The notes under the pieces: model-generated
Database searches by the model: none
What the model saw: only the letters and a program-made list of their open reading frames with translations
What the model was told of the DNA's origin: nothing
Origin: JAKFEE01 sp036675815
Lineage (GTDB): Bacteria; Pseudomonadota; Alphaproteobacteria; Rhodospirillales; Magnetospirillaceae
Assembly: GCA_036675815.1 (NCBI GenBank)
Contig: JAKFEE010000055.1
Location: 1 to 64,000, forward strand
DNA: 64,000 nucleotides
Direction: 5' to 3'
Translations under genes and position numbers: made by a program
Part shown: piece after piece, positions 44,383-53,125 of the stretch
Numbering within the stretch: the stretch's first letter is position 1
Layout of the letters: every line of letters begins with the position of its first letter

Positions 44383-47300
44383 ATGCGGATCACGCGCCAG
44401 TTCACGACCGAGGGCGAGTCGGCCTACGCCGGCATCGAGTTCCGGACCGCCATCAGCGAGATCCGCAACCCCGACGGCAGCGTCGTGTTCAGCCAGTCCG
44501 ACATCGAGGTGCCGGCCTGCTGGTCGCAGGTCGCCTGCGATGTCCTGGCGCAGAAATATTTCCGCCGGGCCGGCGTGCCCGCCGCCGACGGCTTGAGCCC
44601 GGTGGCTGAGGACGGCGTGCCGGAATGGCTGTGGCGCAAGCAGGCGGCGGCGGGGGCCGAGACCCTGGGCGAGCGTTCGGCCAAGCAGGTATTCGACCGC
44701 CTGGCCGGCGCCTGGACCTATTGGGGCTGGAAGGGCGGCTATTTCGACGCCGAATCCGACGCCCAGGCCTTCTACGACGAGATGCGCTTCATGCTGTGCG
44801 CCCAGATGGGCGCGCCCAACAGCCCGCAGTGGTTCAACACCGGCCTGCACTGGGCCTACGGCATCGACGGCCCCGGCCAGGGCCACTACTACGTCGACCA
44901 CAAGTCGGGTGAGCTGGTGCGCTCGAACTCGGCCTACGAGCACCCGCAGCCGCATGCCTGCTTCATCCAGTCGATCCAGGACGACCTCGTCAACGAGGGC
45001 GGCATCATGGACCTGTGGGTGCGCGAGGCGCGCCTGTTCAAATACGGCTCGGGCACCGGCACCAACTTCTCGGCGCTGCGCGGCGAGGGCGAGCGCCTGG
45101 CCGGCGGCGGCAAGTCGTCGGGGCTGATGAGCTTCCTCAAGATCGGCGACCGCGCCGCCGGGGCCATCAAGTCGGGCGGCACCACGCGGCGCGCCGCCAA
45201 GATGTGCGTGGTCGACGTCGACCACCCCGACATCGAGGCCTATATCAACTGGAAGGTGGTCGAGGAGCAGAAGGTCGCCGCCCTTGTCACCGGCTCGAAG
45301 CTGGCCAACAAGCACCTCAAGGAGGTGATGGCCGCCTGCACCAACTGGGACGGCGCCGCCGCCTCGGACGAGCGCTTCGATCCCAAGGCCAACAGGACGC
45401 TGAAGAAGGCGATCATCGCCGCCCGCAAGGCGCTGATCCCCGAGAACGCCATCCAGCGCGTCATCCAGTTCGCCCGGCAGGGCTACAAGGACATCGACGT
45501 CCCGGTCTACGACACCGACTGGGATTCGGAAGCCTATCTCACCGTTTCCGGCCAGAACTCCAACAACTCGGTGCGCGTCACCAACGCCTTCCTCGAGGCG
45601 GTGGACAACGACGGCGACTGGAACCTGATCCGCCGCACCGACGGCAAGGTGGCCAAGACCGTCAAGGCGGCCGAGCTGTGGGAGCAGATCGCCGAGGCCG
45701 CGTGGGCTTGCGCCGATCCCGGCCTGCAGTTCGACACCACCATCAACGAGTGGCACACCTGCCCCGAATCGGGGCGCATCAACGCGTCGAATCCGTGCTC
45801 GGAATACATGTTCCTGGACGACACGGCGTGCAACCTGGCCTCGCTCAACCTCATCGCCTTCCGCAAGGCCGACGGCTCGTTCGACACCGAGGGCTTCCGC
45901 CACGCCTGCCGGCTGTGGACGGTGGTGCTGGAGATCAGCGTGCTGATGGCGCAGTTCCCCGCCGCCAAGATCGCCCAGCTGTCCTACGAGTACCGCACGC
46001 TCGGCCTCGGCTGCGCCAATATCGGCGGCCTGCTGATGGCCTCGGGCCTGCCCTACGACTCCGAGGCCGGCCGCGCCTACGGCGCCGCCATCACCGCGCT
46101 GATGACCGGCGTGTGCTACGCCACCTCGGCCGAGATGGCGGGCGAGCTGGGGCCGTTCCCCGGCTTCGCCGCCAACCGCGCCGCCATGCTGCGGGTGATG
46201 CGCAACCACCGCCGCGCCGCCTATGGCATGGCCGAGGGCCATGAGGGCCTGTCGGTGGCGCCGGTGCCGCTGGATGCCGCCAACTGCCCCGACGCCGACC
46301 TGGTGGCCGCCGCTCGCGGCGCCTGGGACGAGGCGCTGGCCCTGGGCGAGGACCACGGCTATCGCAATGCCCAGGTCTCGGTGATCGCCCCCACCGGCAC
46401 CATCGGCCTGGTCATGGACTGCGACACCACCGGCATCGAGCCCGACTTCGCCCTGGTCAAGTTCAAGAAGCTGGCCGGCGGCGGCTACTTCAAGATCATC
46501 AACCGCATGGTGCCCGAGGCCCTGGTCACCCTGGGCTATGACGACGACGCCATCGCCGAGATCATCGCCTACGCCGTCGGCCACGCCACCCTGCGCGACG
46601 CCCCCGGCATCGGCCAGGAGGCGCTGCGGGCGCGGGGCTTCGACGACGACGCCCTGGCCAAGGTCGAGGCGGCGCTGGCCAGCGCCTTCGACATCAAGTT
46701 CGTCTTCAACAAATATACCCTGGGCGAGGAGTTCTGCGTCCATACCCTGGGCCTCACGCCCGAGCAGCTCAACGACCCCGCCTTCGACATGCTGGCCGCC
46801 CTCGGCTTCAGCCGCCAGCAGATCGACGCCGCCAACACCTACGTCTGCGGCGCCATGACCCTGGAGGGCGCGCCGTTCCTGAAGCCCGAGCACCTGGCGG
46901 TGTTCGACTGCGCCAATCCGTGCGGGCGCATCGGCAAGCGCTTCCTCTCGGTCGAGGCCCACATCCGCATGATGGCGGCGGCGCAGAGCTTCATCTCGGG
47001 CGCCATCTCCAAGACCATCAACATGCCCAACAGCGCCACCATCGCCGACTGCAAGGATGCCTACCTGCTGTCGTGGCGCCTAGGCGTCAAGGCCAACGCC
47101 CTGTACCGCGACGGCTCCAAGCTCAGCCAGCCGCTGCAGGCGGCGCTGATCGACGACGCCGACGAACTGGTCGAGGAACTGGCCGAGGCGCCGATGGCGG
47201 CGCGCGCCGAGATCGTCGCCGAGCGCATCGTCGAGAAGGTGATGACCGCGGCGCGCCGGAAGCTGCCCGACCGCCGCAAGGGCTACACCCAGAAGGCCAT

Positions 47301-48030
47301 CGTCGGCGGGCACAAGGTGTATTTGCGCACCGGCGAGTACGAGGACGGCAAGCTCGGCGAGATCTTCATCGACATGCACAAGGAAGGCGCCGCCTTCCGC
47401 GCCATGATGAACAACTTCGCCATCGCCGTGTCGATGGGCCTGCAATACGGCGTGCCGCTCGAGGAATTCGTCGAGAGCTTCACCTTCACCCGCTTCGAGC
47501 CGTCGGGCATGGTCGAGGGCAACGACACCATCAAGATGAGCACCTCGATCCTCGACTACATCTTCCGCGAGCTGGCCATCAGCTATCTCAACCGCAACGA
47601 CCTGGCGCATGTGCAGCCGCACGACCTCACCCCCGACGCCATGGGCAAGGGCATGGCCGAGACCCAGGCGCTGCCCGCCGCCCAGCAGCTCGGCGCGGTG
47701 GTGCAGAAGGTGGCGAGCAAGGGCTATGTCCGCTCCAGCTTCTTCGTGGTCAAGGGCGGCGCCGCCGGCAACGGCAACGGCAACGGCGGCGGCATGGCCA
47801 CGGTGAGCGGCGCCACCACGACCCTGGCGGCGGCGTCCTCGGCCACCAGCATGCTCGGCGACGCCGAGGAGCTGATGCGCGAATTCGACGCCCGCGCCGA
47901 GGCCATCCGCGAGGCGCGCATGAAGGGCTACGAAGGCGACGCCTGCGGCGAATGCGGCAACTTCACCCTGGTGCGCAACGGGACCTGCATGAAGTGCAAC
48001 ACCTGCGGGGCGACCAGCGGGTGTAGCTGA
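44383..48030 (+). CDS. nrdJ: Adenosylcobalamin-dependent (class II) ribonucleotide reductase
   Basis: Makes deoxyribonucleotides with or without oxygen using B12, 1215 aa from ATG 44383. N-terminal MRITRQFTTEGESAYAGIEF then AISEIRNPDGSVVF; catalytic core includes NSPQWFNTGLHWAYGIDGPG, GSGTGTNFSALRGEGERL, NPCSEYMFLDDTACNLASLN and IAPTGTIGLVMDCDTTGIEP. A glycine/asparagine linker (GAAGNGNGNGGGMATVSGAT) leads to the redox tail CGECGNFTLVRNGTCMKCNT-CG. AGGGGG precedes 44383; ATG 44365 is the alternative. Monocistronic, with a strong terminator. Confidence 0.96.
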   Translation: MRITRQFTTEGESAYAGIEFRTAISEIRNPDGSVVFSQSDIEVPACWSQVACDVLAQKYFRRAGVPAADGLSPVAEDGVPEWLWRKQAAAGAETLGERSAKQVFDRLAGAWTYWGWKGGYFDAESDAQAFYDEMRFMLCAQMGAPNSPQWFNTGLHWAYGIDGPGQGHYYVDHKSGELVRSNSAYEHPQPHACFIQSIQDDLVNEGGIMDLWVREARLFKYGSGTGTNFSALRGEGERLAGGGKSSGLMSFLKIGDRAAGAIKSGGTTRRAAKMCVVDVDHPDIEAYINWKVVEEQKVAALVTGSKLANKHLKEVMAACTNWDGAAASDERFDPKANRTLKKAIIAARKALIPENAIQRVIQFARQGYKDIDVPVYDTDWDSEAYLTVSGQNSNNSVRVTNAFLEAVDNDGDWNLIRRTDGKVAKTVKAAELWEQIAEAAWACADPGLQFDTTINEWHTCPESGRINASNPCSEYMFLDDTACNLASLNLIAFRKADGSFDTEGFRHACRLWTVVLEISVLMAQFPAAKIAQLSYEYRTLGLGCANIGGLLMASGLPYDSEAGRAYGAAITALMTGVCYATSAEMAGELGPFPGFAANRAAMLRVMRNHRRAAYGMAEGHEGLSVAPVPLDAANCPDADLVAAARGAWDEALALGEDHGYRNAQVSVIAPTGTIGLVMDCDTTGIEPDFALVKFKKLAGGGYFKIINRMVPEALVTLGYDDDAIAEIIAYAVGHATLRDAPGIGQEALRARGFDDDALAKVEAALASAFDIKFVFNKYTLGEEFCVHTLGLTPEQLNDPAFDMLAALGFSRQQIDAANTYVCGAMTLEGAPFLKPEHLAVFDCANPCGRIGKRFLSVEAHIRMMAAAQSFISGAISKTINMPNSATIADCKDAYLLSWRLGVKANALYRDGSKLSQPLQAALIDDADELVEELAEAPMAARAEIVAERIVEKVMTAARRKLPDRRKGYTQKAIVGGHKVYLRTGEYEDGKLGEIFIDMHKEGAAFRAMMNNFAIAVSMGLQYGVPLEEFVESFTFTRFEPSGMVEGNDTIKMSTSILDYIFRELAISYLNRNDLAHVQPHDLTPDAMGKGMAETQALPAAQQLGAVVQKVASKGYVRSSFFVVKGGAAGNGNGNGGGMATVSGATTTLAAASSATSMLGDAEELMREFDARAEAIREARMKGYEGDACGECGNFTLVRNGTCMKCNTCGATSGCS

Positions 48031-48071
48031 GGGGGGAGGGCGTGCTCGCCGGAATGGCTAGACGACAAGAG

Positions 48072-48104
48072 GGCTGCCAACTGCTTCGGCAGCCTTCTTT
48101 TTTT
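48072..48104 (+). terminator. Rho-independent terminator of nrdJ
   Basis: GGCTGCC (48072-48078) pairs with GGCAGCC (48088-48094), 9-base loop, followed by TTCTTTTTTT. It isolates the next gene from nrdJ transcription. A further GCAGGT/ACCTGC inverted repeat (48108-48128) lies between it and that gene. Confidence 0.9.
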
Positions 48105-48159
48105 GGGGCAGGTCTCAATCTAACCTGCTCTTCGCGAGGAATACTGTTCTGGAGTTACG

Positions 48160-51100
48160 ATGTCAGAGGTTTCTCTCCTATCGATCCTTCACATCAGTGA
48201 CTTCCACTTCACGAGGCGCAAGCTTCGCGAGCAGCAGATCGTTGTTGACGCGCTCATTAAGGACCTAGAGACGCTTTGCATTGGGCACCGTCGGCCCGAC
48301 CTGGTCGTGTTCACGGGCGATCTCGTCCAACGAGGTGGCGTCGACAGTCATGAGGATGCCTATGACTGCCTGCTGTCACGAGTCGCGCAGGCGACTGGCT
48401 GCAGCGATGAACGTATCTTTATCGTGCCTGGCAATCATGACCTAGCACGGGGGGTAATCGATGTCAGCGTGGACACCCATCGTGAATGGCGTGCGGCAGC
48501 TGGAGATATGGATGCCATCAACAGCATGTATGAGGCGGGAGCGTTCGAAGATGTTGGCAAGACCAAGTTTGCCGCCTACGGAGAGCTGGAGCGCTATTTG
48601 AGTGACGGCATTGTCAAGCATCGTAATAGATTCGTGACCGTATATCGTATAGCTGCCATAGATATCGATATCGTAGTAATAAATACGGCGATGTTGTCAG
48701 TAGGTGGCCATGAGATATTCGAAAAGGACCAAGGTCTGCTTGTCGTCCCGGAATACGCTCTCCTAGAGGCCAAGAGCACACTCAGTGAGTGCTCTTACAG
48801 GATCTACGCGACTCACCATCCCATAGATATGCTAAGTGAGGCGGGCGCCCGGATGCTGAGGCGCTCTATTGAGGAGAATGCCGACGTTCATCTTTTCGGG
48901 CACATGCATGATCCAGAGGCAAGGAACATAATCGGGTTCAAGGGCGAACTCTTTTCCGATCAGGCTGGAGCGATATTCACCCAGAGATCTCAGGCCTACA
49001 TTGGCTATTCGCTTATCTCAGTGGACCGGGAGAGCAAGCTTTACGAGACGCATCTCCGGACCTATTTCAATGATCGGAACGCGTTCGATGAGGCAATCGA
49101 TGTCCTGCCTCAGGGGCGCTTCTACTCGTCCCAAGAGGCACGACAGTTCTGGCGAAAGATCGCTACTCCCGTAGATGATCGGGTTTTCCGAGAGCATCTT
49201 GCCGGACCCTGTCTAGATGCATTGAAAGTGGAGATCGAGGCATCCGAAGCTGATCGGGAGGCTCACGAAAAGTTCGTGCCGCCTCCAATGAAGCGAACTT
49301 TTGTGCAAGCCGTTCTTGGCGATGCGGCTAAGAGCACGGTCGAGATTCCGGTACAGTTCGAGGCGCTGGCGGGCGATGATAACAACGTTATTATCTACGC
49401 CTCAGCCGAGTATGGCCGCACTACCGTTCTTAAGGAACTTGTCTATCGCTTGATGGCCGATGCGGCATCCGTTCGTTTCCCCAGATTGCCTATTATGGTC
49501 GATTTTGGCGACGTAAAGCACAATTCCGGCAATTTACTGCGCCTAGTCCGGAGTCGTGCTCCCGAGCCGCCGGACGGCATCGACGTGGAATCGCTGCTGA
49601 AGCTCGGCCATATCTGCCTCTTCTTTGACGACGTGGTGTTCTCTGACGCCAAGCGAATGGCGATCCTCCGGGATTTCGTGGCAGCCTACCCCAAAGCCCG
49701 CTACGTAATCTCAAGCGCGAAGAGCTCGGCCGCTCCTTACGGCGCACAGGTCAACCCTGAGATGCCGATCCAATTCGATTTTATAGAGCTTTGCGTGTTG
49801 CGGCGGCGGGATATGCGCCAACTTGTCGTCAAGTTCAATGCCGGCACTGACGTGGATACCGTCCTGGATCGACTGCAATGTGAGTTCCAGGAGATTAACC
49901 TGCCCTTTACGGCTGCGAACGGCACGATCTTGATGTCAATTTACGAGGAGCAGAGTGGCTTTAAGCCGATCAATCGCTCCGTCCTGATCGAGCAGTTCAT
50001 CGATACCACGCTGCGCAAGGCGGCCGTAGAGCAGAGTCGGCGCGAGACGTTCGACTATGCGAACAAAACGGCGCTCCTAGCCGATGTAGCGGCCTGGATG
50101 GCGGAGCAAGACGAATATACTCCCTTTACCGAGACCGTCCGGACAAGAATGAAGGAGTATTTGGATCGCCTCGGACTCAATGCCCCGCTCGATGATCTTA
50201 TGGCCGAGTTCCTGACGGCCAGGATCTTCGTAAAGAAACCAGAGGATCGCCTCAGCTTCCGATATCGGGCGGTTCTTGAGTATTTCATTGCCATGCAAAT
50301 GGGTGTTGACCCGCAATTTAAGGCATGGCTAATGGAAGAGCAGCGTTATTTACAGTTCGTGAACGAGATCCAATACTACGCTGGCAAGCTTCGTAATGAT
50401 GCGGAATTGGTTGACGAGATTGGCCATCGCTTCAACGTAATTGTTACAGATATTCAGGTGGCGGACATCCCATTTGATATTGACAGTATAGCAGACGTAA
50501 AACTTCCAAAGAAGGACAGTGAACTTACAGATGACCTGTTAGAGCGGCATCTCGCGAAGCCGCTGAGTGAGGAGGAGCGGGACGCCGAACTTGAGGCCGA
50601 AATTCCTCATGACATTGAAAACCGGCAGGAAGTATTCCGGCCGAATATCCAAGACCCGCGCCAAAAGTTGCTGATGTCACTTTTTCTCTACTCAGGCGTT
50701 GTAAAGAACATGGAGCTGATCGACGATGCGCGGAAGCGGAAGCATCTCGCTGAACTTTGGCGAGGTTGGTCGATCTTCTGGCTCCTCTCTTTGATGATTG
50801 TGCCTGAAATCGCGCGGCACCGTCGCTTCCGGATCAACGGCGTCCTCTACGAGCTCAGCGCACCTCAAGGTATGTCGGACGCCGAGTTGGCAAGGATAAT
50901 ATTGCTGAACGTCCCGACCGGTGTTTCGAAGATGGTGTCGGCTACGCTCGGGACAGAGAAGTTGGTACGGCAGCTTGTCGAGCCAGGACTTGATGCAGCT
51001 GGTCAGCCGCTCGCCTATGAGTTCTTGCGCGCCAGCTTGGTAGCCGATCTCAAGCTCTCGGCAACCCCGGCCGCGTTTAAGGTAGCCTTCGATCACCTTC

Positions 51101-51333
51101 GCAACAGCCCTTATCTTACAGAGGCAATGGTCTGGAAGGTGGCAGACCTCCGTAGGATGAATAGAATTTCGGAGCGGCATCTCGATTCGATTGCTGCACC
51201 CTTGGCAGGCGCGATTGCGAACCTTAAGGGCGGGTCCAAAAAGCAGCGTAACGAAGAGAGGGGCCGTCAGATACAGCGTCTCCAGCAGGAGAAGCTTATG
51301 CTTAGGATAAAGCGGCAGATGGACCGAGATTAG
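48160..51333 (+). CDS. Metallophosphoesterase-STAND/NACHT-like protein, candidate defence gene
   Basis: 1057 aa. Residues about 5-300 are a calcineurin-like phosphoesterase with every metal motif: ISDFHF (Asp14, His16), FTGDL (Asp54), PGNHD (Asn92, His93), THHP (His219) and FGHMH (His248, His250). Residues about 390-720 resemble a NACHT/STAND NTPase: a P-loop-like ASAEYGRTT (414-422) in which the usual Lys is Arg420, Walker B ICLFFDD (485-491), a sensor-like RYVISSAKSS (514-523), and SFRYRAVLEYFIAMQM (699-714) matching the NACHT C-terminal motif. The remainder is helical and ends in a basic Lys/Arg/Gln-rich coil. Composition is unlike its neighbours: bases 48661-48720 are 40% G+C against 65% for 47941-48000. 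It stands alone between terminators, with GGAG before the ATG. Function inferred: nucleotide-gated effector, perhaps anti-phage. No mobility gene is adjacent. Confidence 0.8.
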   Translation: MSEVSLLSILHISDFHFTRRKLREQQIVVDALIKDLETLCIGHRRPDLVVFTGDLVQRGGVDSHEDAYDCLLSRVAQATGCSDERIFIVPGNHDLARGVIDVSVDTHREWRAAAGDMDAINSMYEAGAFEDVGKTKFAAYGELERYLSDGIVKHRNRFVTVYRIAAIDIDIVVINTAMLSVGGHEIFEKDQGLLVVPEYALLEAKSTLSECSYRIYATHHPIDMLSEAGARMLRRSIEENADVHLFGHMHDPEARNIIGFKGELFSDQAGAIFTQRSQAYIGYSLISVDRESKLYETHLRTYFNDRNAFDEAIDVLPQGRFYSSQEARQFWRKIATPVDDRVFREHLAGPCLDALKVEIEASEADREAHEKFVPPPMKRTFVQAVLGDAAKSTVEIPVQFEALAGDDNNVIIYASAEYGRTTVLKELVYRLMADAASVRFPRLPIMVDFGDVKHNSGNLLRLVRSRAPEPPDGIDVESLLKLGHICLFFDDVVFSDAKRMAILRDFVAAYPKARYVISSAKSSAAPYGAQVNPEMPIQFDFIELCVLRRRDMRQLVVKFNAGTDVDTVLDRLQCEFQEINLPFTAANGTILMSIYEEQSGFKPINRSVLIEQFIDTTLRKAAVEQSRRETFDYANKTALLADVAAWMAEQDEYTPFTETVRTRMKEYLDRLGLNAPLDDLMAEFLTARIFVKKPEDRLSFRYRAVLEYFIAMQMGVDPQFKAWLMEEQRYLQFVNEIQYYAGKLRNDAELVDEIGHRFNVIVTDIQVADIPFDIDSIADVKLPKKDSELTDDLLERHLAKPLSEEERDAELEAEIPHDIENRQEVFRPNIQDPRQKLLMSLFLYSGVVKNMELIDDARKRKHLAELWRGWSIFWLLSLMIVPEIARHRRFRINGVLYELSAPQGMSDAELARIILLNVPTGVSKMVSATLGTEKLVRQLVEPGLDAAGQPLAYEFLRASLVADLKLSATPAAFKVAFDHLRNSPYLTEAMVWKVADLRRMNRISERHLDSIAAPLAGAIANLKGGSKKQRNEERGRQIQRLQQEKLMLRIKRQMDRD

Positions 51334-51486
51334 TGTGCGGCACGCGCCGCCCAGAAAATCGCCGGAGGGAAATGCCGCCTACGGCATCAACTGGCCGAGA
51401 ACAGAATAGCCCCATCGCTTGACCCCCGCCGTCGCTGCCCGCTATCGTCCGCACCGCAAGATCCATAACCCGAAGAGAGGGATAGA

Positions 51487-51732
51487 ATGAACCAGCCGAT
51501 CAAGCGCGAGCCGCCGCCGTTCATGTATGCCGTCGAGGCGGTGCTTGGCCTGCAGCTCAAGGGCAAGCCGGTGACCGAGGAGACCGTGCGGGCGTGGCTG
51601 GACGTCGCCCTGGGCGGCAATGCCGACCGCATCGCCCCGGTGATGTTCCATGCGCGGCGCATCATCAACGGCCCGGCGCCCGAGGGCCAGGACGCCCGCG
51701 CCCACGCCGGCTGCGGCTGCGCCGCCGGCTGA
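51487..51732 (+). CDS. Small hypothetical protein
   Basis: 81 aa: MNQPIKREPPPFMYAVEAVL, GLQLKGKPVTEETVRAWLDV, ALGGNADRIAPVMFHARRII and a tail QDARAHAGCGCAAG with two Cys. No family recognised. GAGAGGG precedes the ATG, and a textbook terminator follows 46 bp after the stop, supporting a real monocistronic gene. Composition returns to the high-GC host style after the AT-richer gene upstream. The gap 51334-51486 holds nothing recognisable. Confidence 0.7.
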   Translation: MNQPIKREPPPFMYAVEAVLGLQLKGKPVTEETVRAWLDVALGGNADRIAPVMFHARRIINGPAPEGQDARAHAGCGCAAG

Positions 51733-51777
51733 GGCCGGATCTCTCCGCTGACGGCGGGGAGGGCAGAATGAAGAGAG

Positions 51778-51807
51778 GCCCGGGCGGCAGCGCCCGGGCT
51801 TTTTCTT
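51778..51807 (+). terminator. Rho-independent terminator
   Basis: GCCCGGGCG (51778-51786) and CGCCCGGGC (51791-51799), loop GCAG, followed by TTTTTCTTT. Ends the small gene at 51487. Confidence 0.92.
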
Positions 51808-51850
51808 TGCCCGGTCGGGTGGCCGGACTGCCGGCGCCGGGGCAGGGGGG

Positions 51851-51890
51851 GCACGGATGGACACGGATCAATACAGATGAATACGGATGG
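51851..51890. repeat. Four tandem decamers (ACGGAT core)
   Basis: Consecutive 10-mers GCACGGATGG, ACACGGATCA, ATACAGATGA and ATACGGATGG have exact 10-bp period in non-coding DNA between a terminator and the convergent higA stop. One repeat per helical turn. Confidence 0.7.
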
Positions 51891-51912
51891 GCGCGGGTCG
51901 GGGCGCCGATCG

Positions 51913-52233
51913 TTATGCCGCCCTTGGGCGGACGACAGAGGCGATGTGGTCGCCGTCCTTTGCTTGGGTGACCGCCAGGTCATAAGCCGCCTGCAGGTTG
52001 AGCCAGAACCGGGCCGAGGTGCCGAAATAGGCGGCGAGGCGCAGGGCCGTGTCGGCGGTCACGGCACGCTTGCCGGCGACCACGTCGGCCATGCGGCTCT
52101 GGGGCACGTCCAGCGCCCTCGACAGGGCGGCCACGGACACGTTGATCTCGGCCAATTCGTCGGCCAGGAACTCGCCGGGGTGCATGGCCGGGAGGCTGAG
52201 GGTCTCAATGGTAATCGACGATTTCGACGTCAT
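51913..52233 (-). CDS. higA: HigA-family XRE antitoxin
   Basis: 106-aa helix-turn-helix antitoxin. LPAMHPGEFLADELAEINVS is the HigA opening, followed by VAALSRALDVPQSRMADVVA (HTH) and TADTALRLAAYFGTSARFWL-NLQ, both family-typical. Its start lies inside higB (29-bp overlap), with the toxin first, the normal higBA order. The complete pair implies an active module. Confidence 0.93.
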   Translation of the reverse strand: MTSKSSITIETLSLPAMHPGEFLADELAEINVSVAALSRALDVPQSRMADVVAGKRAVTADTALRLAAYFGTSARFWLNLQAAYDLAVTQAKDGDHIASVVRPRAA

Positions 52234-52483
52234 GGGCGTCTCCCTCGTGGAACGTGAAGCAGATCCGCCATTGGTCGTTGATGCGGATGCTGAACTGGCC
52301 TTTCCGATCGCCGCCCAACGCCTCGAAGCGGTTGGACGGCAGGCGCATCAGATCCTCGATGCACGTGGCCTCGTTGAGGATGGCCACCCGCCGCTGCGCC
52401 CGACGCTCGAAGGCCTGGAACTCGGGGACGCGTTGCCCCAGCAGAAACCTCGCGGTGCGCTTGTCGGCGGCAGACTTGATCAC
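52205..52483 (-). CDS. higB: HigB/RelE-family toxin
   Basis: 92-aa ribosome-dependent mRNA interferase. IKSAADKRTARFLLGQRVPE, ILNEATCIEDLMRLPSNRFE and GQFSIRINDQWRICFTFHEG match HigB, including NDQWRICF near the C-terminus. Starts with GTG at 52483 and overlaps higA by 29 bp. The upstream 52484-52565 has a CGGATATCTTTTTTCGGATA direct repeat that may be part of the operator. Confidence 0.92.
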   Translation of the reverse strand: MIKSAADKRTARFLLGQRVPEFQAFERRAQRRVAILNEATCIEDLMRLPSNRFEALGGDRKGQFSIRINDQWRICFTFHEGDAHDVEIVDYH

Positions 52484-52565
52484 GGGCAGATGCTAACCCG
52501 CATCGCGCTACCCGTCAAACGGATATCTTTTTTCGGATAGTTTCGGGGCGCTGCCCTCACCCCGG

Positions 52566-52589
52566 CCCTCTCCCGCAGGCGGGAGAGGG
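52566..52589. repeat. Perfect hairpin repeat
   Basis: CCCTCTCCCGC (52566-52576) and GCGGGAGAGGG (52579-52589) with a 2-base loop, preceded by CTCACCCCGG. It lies between higB and ybjQ genes. This form of hairpin is a frequent intergenic sequence in high-GC proteobacteria. Confidence 0.65.
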
Positions 52590-52639
52590 GGCGCGGCGGG
52601 GGGCGCCTCTGGCCTTGCGGAGGGGCCGTAGGGGCCGGT

Positions 52640-52972
52640 TCACGCCCTGCGGCGCAGTTTGACCGCGGTGCCGTTGGCCGAGACCATCAGCATGGTCTTG
52701 TTGTCGCCGCCGATGACCTCGTAGTCGAGGTCGACGCCGACGATGGCGTCGGCGCCGAGGTCGCGGGCGCGGCCGGCCATCTCGTCAAGGGCCAGTTGCT
52801 TGGCCTCCTGGAACTGCTTCTCGTAGGAGGCGGTGCGGCCGCCGACGATGTCGCGGATGCCGGCGAAGAAGTCGCGGAACAGGTTGGAGCCGAGCACGGC
52901 GTCGCCCGAGACGATGCCGAGATAGGCGGCGACCTCGGCGCCGTCGACGCCGTCGGTGGTGGTGATGATCAT
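52640..52972 (-). CDS. YbjQ/UPF0145 (DUF74) family protein
   Basis: 110 aa. MIITTTDGVDGAEVAAYLGI, VSGDAVLGSNLFRDFFAGIR and DIVGGRTASYEKQFQEAKQL are the family pattern, followed by ARDLGADAIVGVDLDYEVIG. Often labelled a heavy-metal-binding domain, pentameric; physiological role unknown. Complete. AAAGGG lies eight bases before the ATG. Confidence 0.9.
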   Translation of the reverse strand: MIITTTDGVDGAEVAAYLGIVSGDAVLGSNLFRDFFAGIRDIVGGRTASYEKQFQEAKQLALDEMAGRARDLGADAIVGVDLDYEVIGGDNKTMLMVSANGTAVKLRRRA

Positions 52973-53125
52973 CGGCCGGGCCCTTTCGTTGGTGCGAAGG
53001 CCGTCCAGTTGGGCCGAGGACGGCGGCCGCTGTCAATCCTTGGCGCCCGCGGGCTTGCGCGACGGCCGCGCTGCCGGCATGGTGGCGCCATCTGAACGCC
53101 AACCCTTCAGGATGCTGACCTGCCC

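Noticed and set aside
44212..46962. 916-codon minus-strand open frame opposite nrdJ
   Set aside because: Shadow of nrdJ; no recognisable motifs or ribosome-binding site.
48031..51486. Integration site repeats around the AT-rich gene
   Set aside because: The only shared string between its flanks is TCGCCGGA (8 bp), which is expected by chance; no integrase or tRNA is adjacent.
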